Source: Acanthosoma haemorrhoidale
Lineage: Eukaryota; Arthropoda; Insecta; Hemiptera; Acanthosomatidae
Length of the DNA: 64,000 nucleotides
Direction: 5' to 3'
Assembly (NCBI GenBank): GCA_930367205.1
Contig: OV884014.1
Span: 69,729,104 to 69,793,103, forward strand
Shown here: positions 15,101 to 25,299 of the stretch, piece after piece
Position numbering within the stretch: position 1 is the stretch's first letter
How the letters are laid out: every line of letters begins with the position of its first letter
The notes under the pieces: model-generated
What the model was told of the DNA's origin: nothing
Seen by the model: only the letters and a program-made list of their open reading frames with translations
Databases searched by the model: none
Program-made: the position numbers and the translations under genes

Positions 15101-18100
15101 CAAAGCTTTTATTTCACTATCATCTTCATGTTGAGGTCGGAAACTTTTCAGACCACCTGTGTACTTAAGTGAAATAAATGTATTGATAGAATTATTAATT
15201 AGATTTATTTATCTGTTGGCAGTCTTCTCAGACAGCATTTCAAGAGCAGCATATCAATGACCCTGACCTGGGTGATGATGAGTTGTTCTCGGTGTTAAAC
15301 GACGACATGCCTGAAGGGATGTCTGAATTTCATGATATATTCTCTACCTGGCCTGAGGCCGATGGGACTGGTGGCCCTCGGAGTCCTGAGGGAGCCGGTG
15401 GGCCAGGCCGGGGAGGTAGGCCTGACTCCACACCAGGCCTGAGTCCCACACCACCACACTCTTCACACCCGCACTCTCCGTATCAGCACTCCATCGCCAG
15501 GACGGTATGTTTTTATGTCTAAGTCTCATAATTAAAAAAATAATATAACTATAATCTGTATTGATTAGTTTTTATTAGGTAAGAAATTCTCCCGTTTCAA
15601 GTGAATAGTAATTTGTGAGCTCTTAAGTAATTATTAAAAAACATTTTGCACTGAAAAATTTTGTAAAATCTTAATAGTTTTTTAAGATATTAATTAGATT
15701 GCTATTATATATGATATATTGTAAGAGTATGGTTTAAGCTGATAACATCTCATTCCAACCATCTCTAGGACCTGATACAGACGTATATACATTTATGTCA
15801 AAACATTGTCCATTAATAAAATTGATTACAATCTAACATCTCTTTCATCAACCGAAGCCAATGTCACTGCAAACTAATCGACTCATTTGTAAGTTCATGG
15901 CTGACAAAAAACACTCAATAAATTTCAAATCATTTTGTTTTTTTTAAGTTTATTATGTTATTGTCTTATGATGGCTTTATAAGAAGTATTTCTCAAAAAA
16001 TCAGTGAAATATTATGATAATAATTATTCTGCATGTTTAAAAAAAATTAAGTTAAATCAAACCCCACATCTTATATTATAGTTCTTCAAATAAATGATAT
16101 GAACGCAACTTGGTTTGAATACGGTTTCTATAATTTTAATGCTATTATATACATATGATACCAGAATCGTAGTGATATACTTATGTATATTGTAATGATT
16201 TTCTTTTTCGTTAACAATATTTTTACTTTCTTAATTTTGAAAGGTAAAAGAACATACATAAAAATTCATTTAGAATAACAGTTTATTTTATAATGTTTAC
16301 ATAGTTTTCAACTGAACATTACCTCATGTTTCAATGTGATCCTTTACATAAATAGTTCAAGTTTTATAAAGCTAAAAATAAAAGTTGCCAAAAATATAAA
16401 GATAATGTCATGGATTTTTCTTCAATATTGAATGTTTTCTAGTCTTCTATTGTTTGGTCTCCAACATGTGGCCTTTCTTCGACACCTGGTTTTATGGCTA
16501 CTGGTGAACTAAACTGACTGATAAAGAACTGAGACCTAGCTCTTACTCTCCTATATGCTGCTATTTATGGGCAACCGAATCCACCACATAAAAGTTGTTT
16601 TTTTTCCAGGGGTTTCAGGTTCAAGTTATTCCTAAGAGTCACAGGGCTTTTTCTGTTTTTTTGTTCCCGAGCCTAAGCAATACATATTCCATCTGACCTC
16701 ATAAGTTAATTTGACCATAAAATCTTATCACAATTTATTGAAATTAAGTTAATCATATTTTTATAAAATGAAAAAGTATTTAAAATTCTAAACCTGACCC
16801 AAGATTTAAATTAAACTGTTATTAGAAAATTTATAAGTTATCTAATGTAATGTAAGTTTGATTTACACTCTTGATTTTTGTTTTAAGGCTTTGATCTTTA
16901 GTACCAAATAAATAATTACTGGGACTATATCACCAACTCGTGAAGAAACTCAAACTCATGTTCTTTTTCTATTTAAATCTTCAGCAATGGACTTCCTGAA
17001 TTCTTATTCTAGACACTGACTTACGCTCCACAAAACTAACGCCCAAACCATCTCACTTCCTTCTTTCAGCCAACAATTATATTCATAGAACCTCCTCGTG
17101 TTCAAGGCTTACATGATCATTACTTTGGTCTTTATTGAACCCAACTGTAGCACATACAGAGGAGATATTGTTACCAACTTTGAATGTGTTATATTGCAGA
17201 GCGGGGAGGGAAGCGAAGAGGTTGGTACTGTGCTGCAGCAGCCGCTGGCGCTTGGCTACCTGGTATCAACTGCTCCAACTGGGAGGATGCCTCGGTGGTT
17301 CTGGTCAGCATGCCCACACCTTGAGACAGTGACCCCTCCATTCCTCAAGAATGCGCTCCACCTCCACTCTACAGCCGTCCTCGCTAACTCTGACGAGCTC
17401 CTACAACAGCAGACCACGGTAGCCGGTCATGCACTCGACTCCCAGTATACCACTGATGTATTGAGGTATGTCATTCTACAACTTCTATGTTCCTTCAGAT
17501 TGAAAGATGTTTCTCGCCAACAGTAGTTTTGTGAGATCTTCAATCTATTATTCTTCTCACAACTTCATATTTTGATAGATTAATTATAAAACACATATTG
17601 ATGATTTATGGCAAAGTAAGCTGGTAGACCTAATATTATTTTTAATTACATCTTTATTGCCAGCCCTTAATTATCAAAAGCTTAATTGTGTGATACATCA
17701 CACTTGAGGTTGTAAAAATTATGTATGAAACAGCAATAAAAGGGATGTTAGTAGTAAGACGATCAAAAACCTTAATTGCCTGCTACTGTTCTCTTAACTA
17801 ACTTTATTACTTGTTTATATTAATGTATTATATTCTAACCACAGTAAACTGCAGAATAATGCTATTGCCTACTTAATAAATATTTCATCAAATAAAAATT
17901 CATTCTTTTTTAAATAAGATATTATTATTAATTTAGCCCAGAATAACAAAAGTCAGATTTTTCTATGTTCTTTTTGTGTATTACTAATGTTTACAATGTG
18001 CAGATACGTGCTGGAGGGGTACAATGCGCTGTCCTGGCTTGCCCTCGATTCGAACACCCACGATCGACTATCGTGCCTCCCAGTCCACATGCAAGTCCTC

Positions 18101-18136
18101 ATGCAGCTATACTACATGACGGCAGCACTCGCCTAG
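156..18136 (+). CDS. MED13: Mediator complex subunit 13 (MED13/skuld), 3' part, 18 exons
   Basis: MED13 links the CDK8-cyclin C-MED12 kinase module to core Mediator in the nucleus and so controls RNA polymerase II transcription. Exons by GT-AG sites: 156-314, 874-1116, 1533-1699, 3193-3505, 6183-6384, 6470-6720, 7326-7554, 7654-7877, 8745-8909, 10244-10391, 11279-11526, 12532-12726, 12839-13086, 13575-13717, 14248-14525, 15223-15504, 17200-17465, 18004-18136. The joined length is 3894 bases, one frame, ending TAG. Family motifs appear in order: [135 protein letters not shown]. This is the conserved C-terminal half (MID/PIWI-like fold and Med13_C). The N-terminal half, with the first exons and promoter, lies before base 1. 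Low-complexity Pro/Ser/Gln linkers (3193-3430, 15360-15500) are expected to be disordered. Splice sites come from homology and phase, not transcripts. Confidence 0.96.
315..873 (+). other. MED13 intron
   Basis: Intron between the first two exons in the window. It includes a TA microsatellite near 773-786. An open stretch at 507-740 has no MED13 counterpart and is not flanked by sites that keep the frame. Confidence 0.6.
1821..1845. repeat. Short perfect inverted repeat (9-bp arms, 7-base loop)
   Basis: GGGGTGTGT at 1821-1829 and its exact complement ACACACCCC at 1837-1845 enclose AGCGCCC. It is a G+C-rich hairpin in an A+T-rich MED13 intron (1700-3192). The rest of that intron holds nothing I can identify. 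Confidence 0.7.
4314..4385 (+). repeat. Dispersed intronic repeat, copy A
   Basis: Shares a block of about 65 bases with 9680-9745: TTTATTTGTTAT-like start, TAACAAATTT core, then AATATTTAAA and TGA.CTGT. Both copies lie in MED13 introns in the same orientation. Family unknown. Confidence 0.5.
4645..5917 (-). mobile_element. mariner-family DNA transposon, near full length (1273 bp)
   Basis: Terminal inverted repeats begin CGAGGGTGGTCTGA at 4645 and end in the matching TCAGACCACCCTCG at 5917. They are flanked by TA at 4643-4644 and 5918-5919, the usual mariner target duplication. The outer arms match for about 28 bases with few differences. The length is typical of mariner. The transposase reads on the - strand and is broken. 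The element sits in the MED13 intron 3506-6182, opposite to the gene. Confidence 0.92.
4710..5745 (-). pseudogene. mariner transposase, inactivated
   Basis: The start codon is at 5745 (MKMDKIEYR). Family signatures follow: SVYGDSAPS with an SFTTVKF motif, [13 protein letters not shown] in the helix-turn-helix region, the first catalytic aspartate in VDETW, the second in HQDNAPSH, and the third in [12 protein letters not shown] (DD34D arrangement). The last codons are at 4713-4715. Lesions seen: a frame shift after about 14 codons, TGA replacing the expected TGG before AAEFKHG (near 5607), a shift at about 5310 just before VDETW, and another between VDETW and the [12 protein letters not shown] segment. 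No intact protein can be made, so the element is non-autonomous today. Confidence 0.9.
8036..8051. repeat. Poly-C tract, 16 bases
   Basis: Uninterrupted C run in the MED13 intron 7878-8744. One of several C/G homopolymers in this A+T-rich window (see findings). Confidence 0.95.
9680..9745 (+). repeat. Dispersed intronic repeat, copy B
   Basis: Partner of the block at 4314-4385, differing by a few substitutions and single-base gaps. Family unknown. Confidence 0.5.
11640..12260. other. G+C-richer inserted segment in a MED13 intron, unidentified
   Basis: This stretch is clearly richer in G and C than the flanking intron (11527-12531). It has no long reading frame on either strand and no match I can recall. 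A decayed transposable element or solo LTR is the most likely explanation, but I see no terminal repeats or target duplication. Confidence 0.35.
15071..15161. mobile_element. 91-bp mariner-derived MITE
   Basis: The ends CAAGGGTGGTCTGAAAAGTT and the inverted GGAAACTTTTCAGACCACC match the termini of the 1273-bp mariner at 4645-5917. The internal words GCTTTTATTT and ATCTTCATGTTGAGGTCGG match its right end. TA dinucleotides flank it at 15069-15070 and 15162-15163. It therefore looks like an internally deleted derivative of the same family. It lies in the MED13 intron 14526-15222. Confidence 0.9.
15505..17199 (+). other. MED13 intron without identifiable elements
   Basis: A 1.7-kb A+T-rich intron. 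A slightly G+C-richer patch at 16440-16700 has no recognisable content. Nothing else seen. Confidence 0.5.
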
Positions 18137-18159
18137 TCCTAGTACTTACTCCTGTACCT

Positions 18160-18200
<41 letters not shown>

Positions 18201-18520
18201 CATAATTTATTTTTTTAAATATTCATTCTGTCATGTAATTAGCTCTAGCTGTTTAAAATGTTTTGTTTTATACAGTTTTATGGCCTAAGTATTAGTTGCC
18301 TATTCGTTGTTTTATTGTTGTTAAGTCTTTTTAATAAAAAAATCAAACAAAAAATAAAAAAAACAAACATTATTCTAAAATGTAATATTTACTGCCTGGC
18401 TCTTTCATCAGCCATATCCTTTCCTGTATTCAATGACAAGTGACAGTTCTCACTTCCATTCCAACTTTCATCTATTTCATTTAGAAAAAACAATACAAAT
18501 TGTAGTAGTAAATTTGAAAT

Positions 18521-19881
18521 TGTAAATAAGTATATATATATATATATATGTAATTTTGTAAATAGTTGCTCCTTCGCCTGAATAAGAATATTCGGTGTTG
18601 GATTTAACCTCATTGAATTGTTATATTTTACTTCCCTTCCAATTAGTAAATTAGGTTGTTATCTATTCTTTAAATTATATATATTTATATTGAGTAAAAT
18701 AGCGACTCCATTTAATAAATGAAATTTTAGATATACATATATATATATATTTTACAAGAATTATAAAAAAAAAAATGAAGGTTTTAAATGTACATATATT
18801 TATATAGAAAGATGTAATTTTAATAAAATAAAATAAAAAAAAAAAATCTTAATAGTTCAATTTCACATAAATGATGGTAAAATGTGCCGTCTTTATGTAG
18901 TTTGCAGGTTGATTCTGTAAGTGATTCCTGTATATATTTATATATGTAAAAATAAAATTTAAATAAATTATAAACTAATATAAATTGGAACTTAAGGACG
19001 TCATGCTTAAGTGGACATTGTCAAAATAGGCCACTTTTAAGACCAAATAGTTCATTCTAAAGGACTAGCAACCAAAGGGTTTAGTAGTTTCTTTCCTATT
19101 GTAAATTTTTACATGTGTATATAAATATAGACCCATATTATATAAACAATGTATTATGTACATTTTGTGGACGAAAAAAAAAGTATTTTGTAAATACGTA
19201 CAGTACGTTTTAAATAAGTATTAGGTTGAAGGATTTACGTCAGATATGTAAGTACCAAAGAGCTAATGATACCTGCAAGATGGTATTAGCGGCCGTATTG
19301 TTAGTTATATCAAGGATATCCAACTGTTGATTCTTTTTTATATATAGAGCTCTTTTCATTTTAGTATCGTGATGAAAAGATTTCTTTATTTTGTACATAT
19401 AGGCTTGTGAAATTTTTATGACTCAAGTTCCATTAGATCAGAATCATTTAAAATCATTTGTATTATATAAAGAAATTGTTATATGTTATTTATTATGTAG
19501 CGTAGGGATATATATATTTGAAGGTATAACACACATATGTTGTACATGTCGATGAAATTGAAGCTCTGGGGGCCATTAATACCTTTAATACAAATTAAAT
19601 TTGATTGTTTATAAGTAAGCATGTTCGGGACTTGATAATGAAAAAAAATGATTGGTACTTGGGCAGTAAACAGGTTCATTATCTTGATAGCCATGGTACC
19701 AATGAATATAGGGCTGTAGTTTGTTTATATAGCTATAGCTATTTAGGTGGCAGTATTGTTTCTATGGCTGAAATTTGTTTTGATAAGGTGGGCTGCCAAG
19801 ATAGTGTGGCCCGTCTAGTACCCAAGTAGTAAATTGTTAAGGCAGATAAGACACAATGTTCGACGGTCGGGCGTGTATATA
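18521..19881 (+). promoter_or_regulatory. Cluster of eight Pumilio-type response elements (TGTANATA)
   Basis: Exact TGTANATA matches lie at 18521, 18557, 18789, 18929, 19116, 19189, 19392 and 19874, all on the MED13 sense strand. PUF-family proteins bind UGUANAUA in 3' untranslated regions and repress or destabilise mRNA. From base composition I would expect about one or fewer in this length. TA microsatellites raise the chance rate for the TGTATATA forms. Function is inferred. Confidence 0.4.
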
Positions 19882-20368
19882 CACCCCGAACAACACTTAG
19901 GTTGTGGGCACGCATCAAGTGTCAATTAAACGTTCTCTGACGACATATCCCCCCCTCCCACCCACGAACCCCTAGCGCTAGCCCTATAACTATTTTTGTA
20001 CAGTCTCTGGTTGTAGGATGTGTATTTGTACAGTATCGATCAACATGATGAAGATTTCTTTTCTTTTTGAAGAAAAATGTGACAAAAACAACTTATTTTA
20101 ATTTATTTCTTTTTTATTATCCCTTTTTTTGTTTAAGTACCATATACCAATTGTTATATTTAATAATGAAAGAAAATGAAAATGAATTCAACTGATTAAG
20201 TATAGAAAGAGAGTACAAAACATGACTGCTGCATGTACCGTTCAATTATAAATGTAAATTCTATATTTACCCTGTTAGTGCAGAAAATGTTAGAGTTATT
20301 TAAAAAGGAAAATTTGTAAAGTTGGTCATTTAGAGTATATATATTTACAAATATATTAGACCGAGAAA

Positions 20369-20374
20369 AATAAA
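20369..20374 (+). terminator. Poly(A) signal, candidate distal MED13 end
   Basis: AATAAA followed within about 15 bases by a GTGTTGTTTTT downstream element, about 2.2 kb after the MED13 stop. Confidence 0.45.
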
Positions 20375-20969
20375 GGCAAGTGTTGTTTTTCATTTATGTA
20401 TGTTAATTTTTCTCTGGGTTCGTGCTGTTTCCTTTGTTGTTGTAATGTTCTTTTATTCTGTGACTTATAATGCTCTTTTAATAATCTAAAGAGGTTTATT
20501 ATTTTATTTTATTTTTTTTACGAGAAAATTTATGAACTTCATAGCAGCGGTATGTAAACTTATTCAAATATTTTTAAATATATAATTTTGAAAGTGACAA
20601 TATGTTTTATTTAACCTGCATCCACTTGTTATCAATTTTACTGTGATCGGCACAATTTTAAATGTTAATGTTTTAGCGAGTTAGTGAGGCACTATAGCTT
20701 TAGCCTATATATAATCACATCAAATACAATTAATTCTATGTTAAACAGTAAAAGAGAGTGAAGAATGAATGTAAATCCATGACCAAGGCATCGGAGAACA
20801 AACATATTCATTGAAATAATGAGTTGATAATGGTATAAATGTATAGTGAAAGTTCTGAATTAACATGGTTTCTCATAAAGAAGCTAAAATGAATGTTAGC
20901 AAATTATGACCACACCCCTAAATAAAGAGGTTACCCTCAACAATTGATAAAATTCACATCAATATATAG

Positions 20970-21401
20970 AAGAATCTATTAAACAAAGGTAAGACCACAA
21001 GATTTAATGCTGAACAAAAGCTCCTTATGAAAATTCAAGCAAAACTAGATGAACAAGCCAACAGTATTCCACTTATACTCAAATTTAATAGTGTAAATGA
21101 CCTTATGTCATACTTAAAACTATTGTATAAGTGTGATGTTAAATATGTGGAAAGAACCTACAGGAAGTTAAAGACTAGAAGATGTCTTGAGCATTTATGA
21201 CCAAAAGACAGTTGGTTGTTCTCACATATTAGTGATGCTGGCCATCAAGTTGCACCACATACGCTCCAACTTTTGCATAGTACTAAAAACAAGATACTCA
21301 CCAATTATCTGGAAAATTCAGAAATTAAATTGACTCATCTTAATTTTCGATATATTCAAGAATACTTCAAGTGGACTTGTAGACATGTAAAAATAATCTA
21401 A
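20970..21401 (+). pseudogene. Broken coding stretch of unknown protein
   Basis: One frame stays open from just after a TAG (20967-20969) to a TAA at 21399-21401, interrupted only by a TGA at 21198-21200. That gives 76 and 66 codons either side in the same frame. The translation has normal protein-like composition (segments RFNAEQKLLMKIQAKL, YLKLLYKCDVKYVERTYRKL, DAGHQVAPHTLQLLHS). It lacks an upstream start, and the first methionine is internal. I do not recognise the family. It could be the remnant of a retrocopied or duplicated gene. Confidence 0.4.
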
Positions 21402-22108
21402 AACCAGTGTCAAATCTTTAGTTTTCATACCCTCCGAGATGAATGGTACCCCTCCCCTCAAGTCCAATAGAGCTCTGTACCACCTTCTATAAGATTATGA
21501 AAACGAATATAACTCCTGGGTTTCAGTAGAACCATCTGGAAGTTTGTAGAAATGAAAAGAACTATGTATGTAGAACCATCTAGAATTTTCTTGGGATTTA
21601 TTTTAATTATTTTGGATCGTCTAAATGGAATTTCAATTATTTTACTATGGAACCTCGGTCTGCCAAAATTTTGCGAAATCTCGAGGCTGTTAGTTAAGAA
21701 CATGGTGTATCAACTATCTTAAGAGGAAAAGAAAAGGATGAAACAATTTTTATCCGATGGATCTCCCTTTTACCTTTTAAGGAAATGCAAATTGCAATTT
21801 CCAGGGAGTGTTACTTGTTTGATCATGATCAACAAGTTGCAGGGGCAGTCTATTAAGTACAGCAGAGTGGATTTGAGATCACAATGTTTCTTATACCTTT
21901 AAAAGACCAGAGTAGACAGTCAGTCAGTTACAGGTGGAGACTAGAGTTCTGGTTTTGAAAAAAAATCAAGGAAACCTTAAAAAATGATTTTATTGACTTG
22001 TGGATCACCTGGTATATTTATTTCTTTTGAGAATTTCAAGAGTGAAATTCTTTTTTTTTTGAGAGGGAGCAACTAACTAGCTATCCCTGCAGGCCAGGAT
22101 GCTGTTGG

Positions 22109-22122
22109 CCCCCCCCCCCCCC
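22109..22122. repeat. Poly-C tract, 14 bases
   Basis: Uninterrupted C run following GCTGTTGG in intergenic DNA. Confidence 0.95.
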
Positions 22123-22701
22123 GCAAACTAGTAAAGAAGTAGCCTCGGTAAAAATACTGCATATTGAACCTGATAAAAAAAAAACATCTGGAAGCGAATG
22201 CAAAGCCTAAAAACCTATTGGAAGAGAAAAAAAATTTGCTATAGACCTCAAGTTATGTATATATTAATTTATTTATTTTAATACTTAACTTGAAAAACTT
22301 TATTGGTAAACATTGCAAGTAAATGTTCATCAGTACAACAGTAACATTAGTTACAATAGTAAAACAAATATAAAACTGCAAAATCATAGAGTGAAGTGCG
22401 CCTGAAAGAAAATATTGTATCATTTGAGAAGTTTTCAGCTGGAGATAGTTAAACTAGAGGCTGTAGCTGGAAACTGATGTGTCATGTTGTGATGGAGACC
22501 TTTAAGACTAGTTGGTAGTGGATCGACTGAATGTATTTGATGAAAAAGGTGAGTTACACTCATGTGAAATTTCATTAGCATGCTGTTCTTCTGCTTGAGC
22601 AACAGCTTTCTAAACTTTGTCATTGGTACTTAGATGGAAGACCTTTTAGTTGTCCTGAACTTTGAGAGGAAAACGGAAATTGTTCTGATTGCCCTGTGAA
22701 C

Positions 22702-23150
22702 TTAGTCTTTTCTCAAGTATCGTTTGTCAGGACTATTAGCTCTCTTTTCAGAGGCTTCTATAAATTGTGGCAGCAACCCTCCACCTTCATTGTTCACATT
22801 TTTTAAAGGAATCAGGTTTTTGATCGACTCACTTTTGTTTGAAACAGGAGGTAGAGATTCATCTCCTACAGCTTGCAGTTCTCCTAGATTGTTGTCAAAA
22901 TCTTCAGTGTCATCAATTTTAGGAGGAGTGACCCTGTGTGTTGAATCCTACAGATTCATGAGTCAATATATTTTTCATGAAAGGAACCAAAAACTCCATT
23001 TGGTACTGATAAGACCATGGTTTTGAAGGTCTCCCCACATCTCCACTTTTTCTTTTTCCTCTGCCTTCTTAGTGCTTCCCAATGACACTGTCTCAGTTTT
23101 CACCGCAGCTCTTTTACAGTTTGACCTAAAATCCAAAGTACTGGACAGCA
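22702..23150 (-). pseudogene. MADF-domain protein gene relic
   Basis: Read on the - strand. The stretch at about 23030-22935 encodes KPWSYQYQMEFLVPFM, which matches the end of the MADF (Adf-1/Myb-like) DNA-binding domain, usually W.Y...M.FL.PF. Upstream, 23140-23040 encodes LRSNCKRAAVKTE in a different frame, resembling the LR..Y.RE.K part of MADF. Downstream, 22931-22705 is an acidic tail (PPKIDDTEDFDNNLGEL) in a third register, ending in TAA. The frame changes mean this is not a working gene. MADF genes are abundant and often duplicated in insects. There is no clear BESS domain. Confidence 0.45.
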
Positions 23151-23639
23151 TCAATATATGTTAGGATGACATAAATGATTTTTTTTAGGTTTTTGATATC
23201 ACTTTACAATGTATTTTGGTGGCTGGTGTATGGCAGCTGAAGAAAAGATGCGGGATCTGTATTGTAAATAAACCCATTTTCAACTATCTAACTATCCCAA
23301 TATCGAAATATTACCAGTACACATCTTAAGTGTTCCCTAACTTTTATAATAGGTAGTGATAAAAAAAATACAAGGGATATGTTGTAATATGGGAATGGGA
23401 AAAAGTAATATTGTTTCTGAAATTTGCGATACAAAACTACATCGTGGATTCGTTTACAAACTAAACTTTATGCCTGAAACAACTTGGTAATTTGGGAAAG
23501 CGTTGCATTGGATTTTTAGAGTAAAGTGGCACTTATATAGTTATGCAAGTCAACTACGTCGGAGTACTTGACGGAAAGCACCTCTCCATCAGAAAACTAT
23601 TAAGCAGTGGTTCTTACTTTTTTAATTACAAACATTATT

Positions 23640-24380
23640 TTTCCGTTATTTTAATGAAAGTTTGGTGGCCGCAGTTCGAAAATTTCATACAAAAGATGGT
23701 CGGAATAGTGTTTTGACTTCATCAACTGTGATGAGATTAATTGAAAAATTTAGGGAGACTGGATCAGTTGGAGACAATAAACACACTGGTCGTCCAAAAA
23801 CAAGCCGTTCAAATGTCAATATCGAAGCAGTGCGTGAGAGTGTTATTGAAAATCCAGGAACATCAATTCGGCGTCGTAAACACAGTTCTTTATGCCGAAA
23901 TTGGATGATATTGATGTGGCCAATATGTGGCTTCATCAAGATGGCGCCACATGCCATATAGCCCATGAAACAATTCAAATACTGCATGAGACATTTCCAG
24001 GTCGTGTACTTTCTCGTTTCGGTGATCAGAATTGGCCCCCTAGATCGAATGATTTAACACCTTTAGATTTCTTTTTATGGGCTTATTTGAAGTCAAAGGT
24101 GTATGTCAACAAGCACGCATCCACCCGTGCATTAAAAGAGGAAATTCAACGCTGCATCAACGAAATTCAACCACATTTATGCCAAATGGTCATGGAAAAT
24201 TTCGACAAAAGAGTGCGTATGTGCCAGCAAAGTCGTGGAGGCCATTTGCCCGATGTGTTATTCCATAAATAACCCTATCCTATTTACTTTATAATTCAAT
24301 AAAAAAATAACAACAAAAATACTAAAAACTGTGTTTTTTATTTAAATCAATTCTTGCGTTAATTCTGGGACACCCATTAT
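23640..24380 (+). mobile_element. Internally deleted Tc1/mariner-superfamily element
   Basis: The left part encodes the transposase helix-turn-helix region (VMRLIEKFRETGSV, HTGRPKTSR, ENPGTSIR; 23660-23880). At about 23885 it jumps to the C-terminal catalytic half in another frame (WLHQDGATCHIAHETIQ, then WPPRSNDLTPLDFFLW, ending at 24272). The middle with the first catalytic aspartate is missing, so transposase is not made. The right end finishes TTCTGGGACACCCATTATA near 24380. I cannot find the matching left terminal repeat, so the 5' boundary is approximate. Confidence 0.8.
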
Positions 24381-24719
24381 ATATTTTATCTTATTTTTAT
24401 TATATATATTTTTTTCTAATTCCAGTTTAGGAAAAATGATGTTAAGTGAATCTCTTGTTTTGCCCCAACCCAAACCGTTTCCACGAAAACATGAAGATAT
24501 TTTATATGAAGATAGTTTATCCCCACGTATAAAAATATATGTATTTTAATTAAAATATACAAAAATATGCAGCATAAAATTTAAAAAACATGAGCTGCGA
24601 AACCCGGTTCGGATACAAACTGTCTTCCAAAAACTTCCAGCAAGGCAAAAAAAAAAATATGCAGAAGAGACTCCCATATAACCAACGTAATGCTTTTCTA
24701 CTGTATTTTATTTACTCTC

Positions 24720-25260
24720 TATGCTGATGTGAATGTATGAAACCTGCTTCACAATTTTCCCTAGGCTTGGGGCTGTGCGAGTGAGTGCTGGGTTCAATTT
24801 GTGGTGGGCTTTAGGGATTGGTCGAAGAGAAGAAAGAGGGGAATGAAACGAGAATGGGAGGGGGGGAGTCGATTTAGTAAGTAGAACGGATGAAAAACAG
24901 CTGAAAATTGTCCACGAGATAGCAGGGCAGCAGGGTTTTACAGGAGCTCCTGCGGCCGATACAAAGAGGAGGGAGAGAAAGAGGGGAGCGAGAGTACAAC
25001 ATGTGCTGGTGGGTACCAGGAGAGCGGTCAGTGACAAGAGCTACAATATTTGAGGAGTGGAGGGAGGCTAACGAACCCAGGCCCAGGCTTTATTGTCCCC
25101 TGGGCTATCAGGATGGCCGTCGGTAATAGGAGCAACACGGTAAAGTTCTTCTTGATTCCTCCCCTCCTGGTACATTTGGTCCTTTTCCATCCTTGCATTT
25201 CCTTCCTTTTTTTCTTCCCCCTCAACCCCCTGTGCTTGCTTGCTATTATTATTATTATAT
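24720..25260. other. G+C-richer, purine-skewed intergenic segment, unidentified
   Basis: Stands out from the A+T-rich surroundings. It has overlapping open frames on both strands (24708-25037 and 25028-25285 on -, 25050-25274 on +), none with recognisable domains. Probably a decayed repeat. Confidence 0.3.
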
Positions 25261-25299
25261 GCTTACACCAATGATTATTAATCAACTAATTTTAATTTT

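Larger units (their letters stand above)
18137..20395 (+). other. Probable MED13 3' untranslated region
   Basis: From the TAG at 18134-18136 the sequence is A+T-rich and non-coding, starting with a TA/CATA microsatellite at about 18163-18198. Poly(A) signals AATAAA lie at 18333-18338 (early) and 20369-20374. The second is followed by a GT/T-rich stretch, the usual cleavage context, so a long isoform ending near 20395 is likely. No gene on either strand is evident here. The end point is inferred without transcript data. Confidence 0.55.

Noticed and set aside
25028..25285. - strand frame with a KPGPGF word resembling a 2A-like or LINE leader NPGP motif
   Set aside because: The key residues differ and the flanks show no reverse transcriptase or endonuclease.
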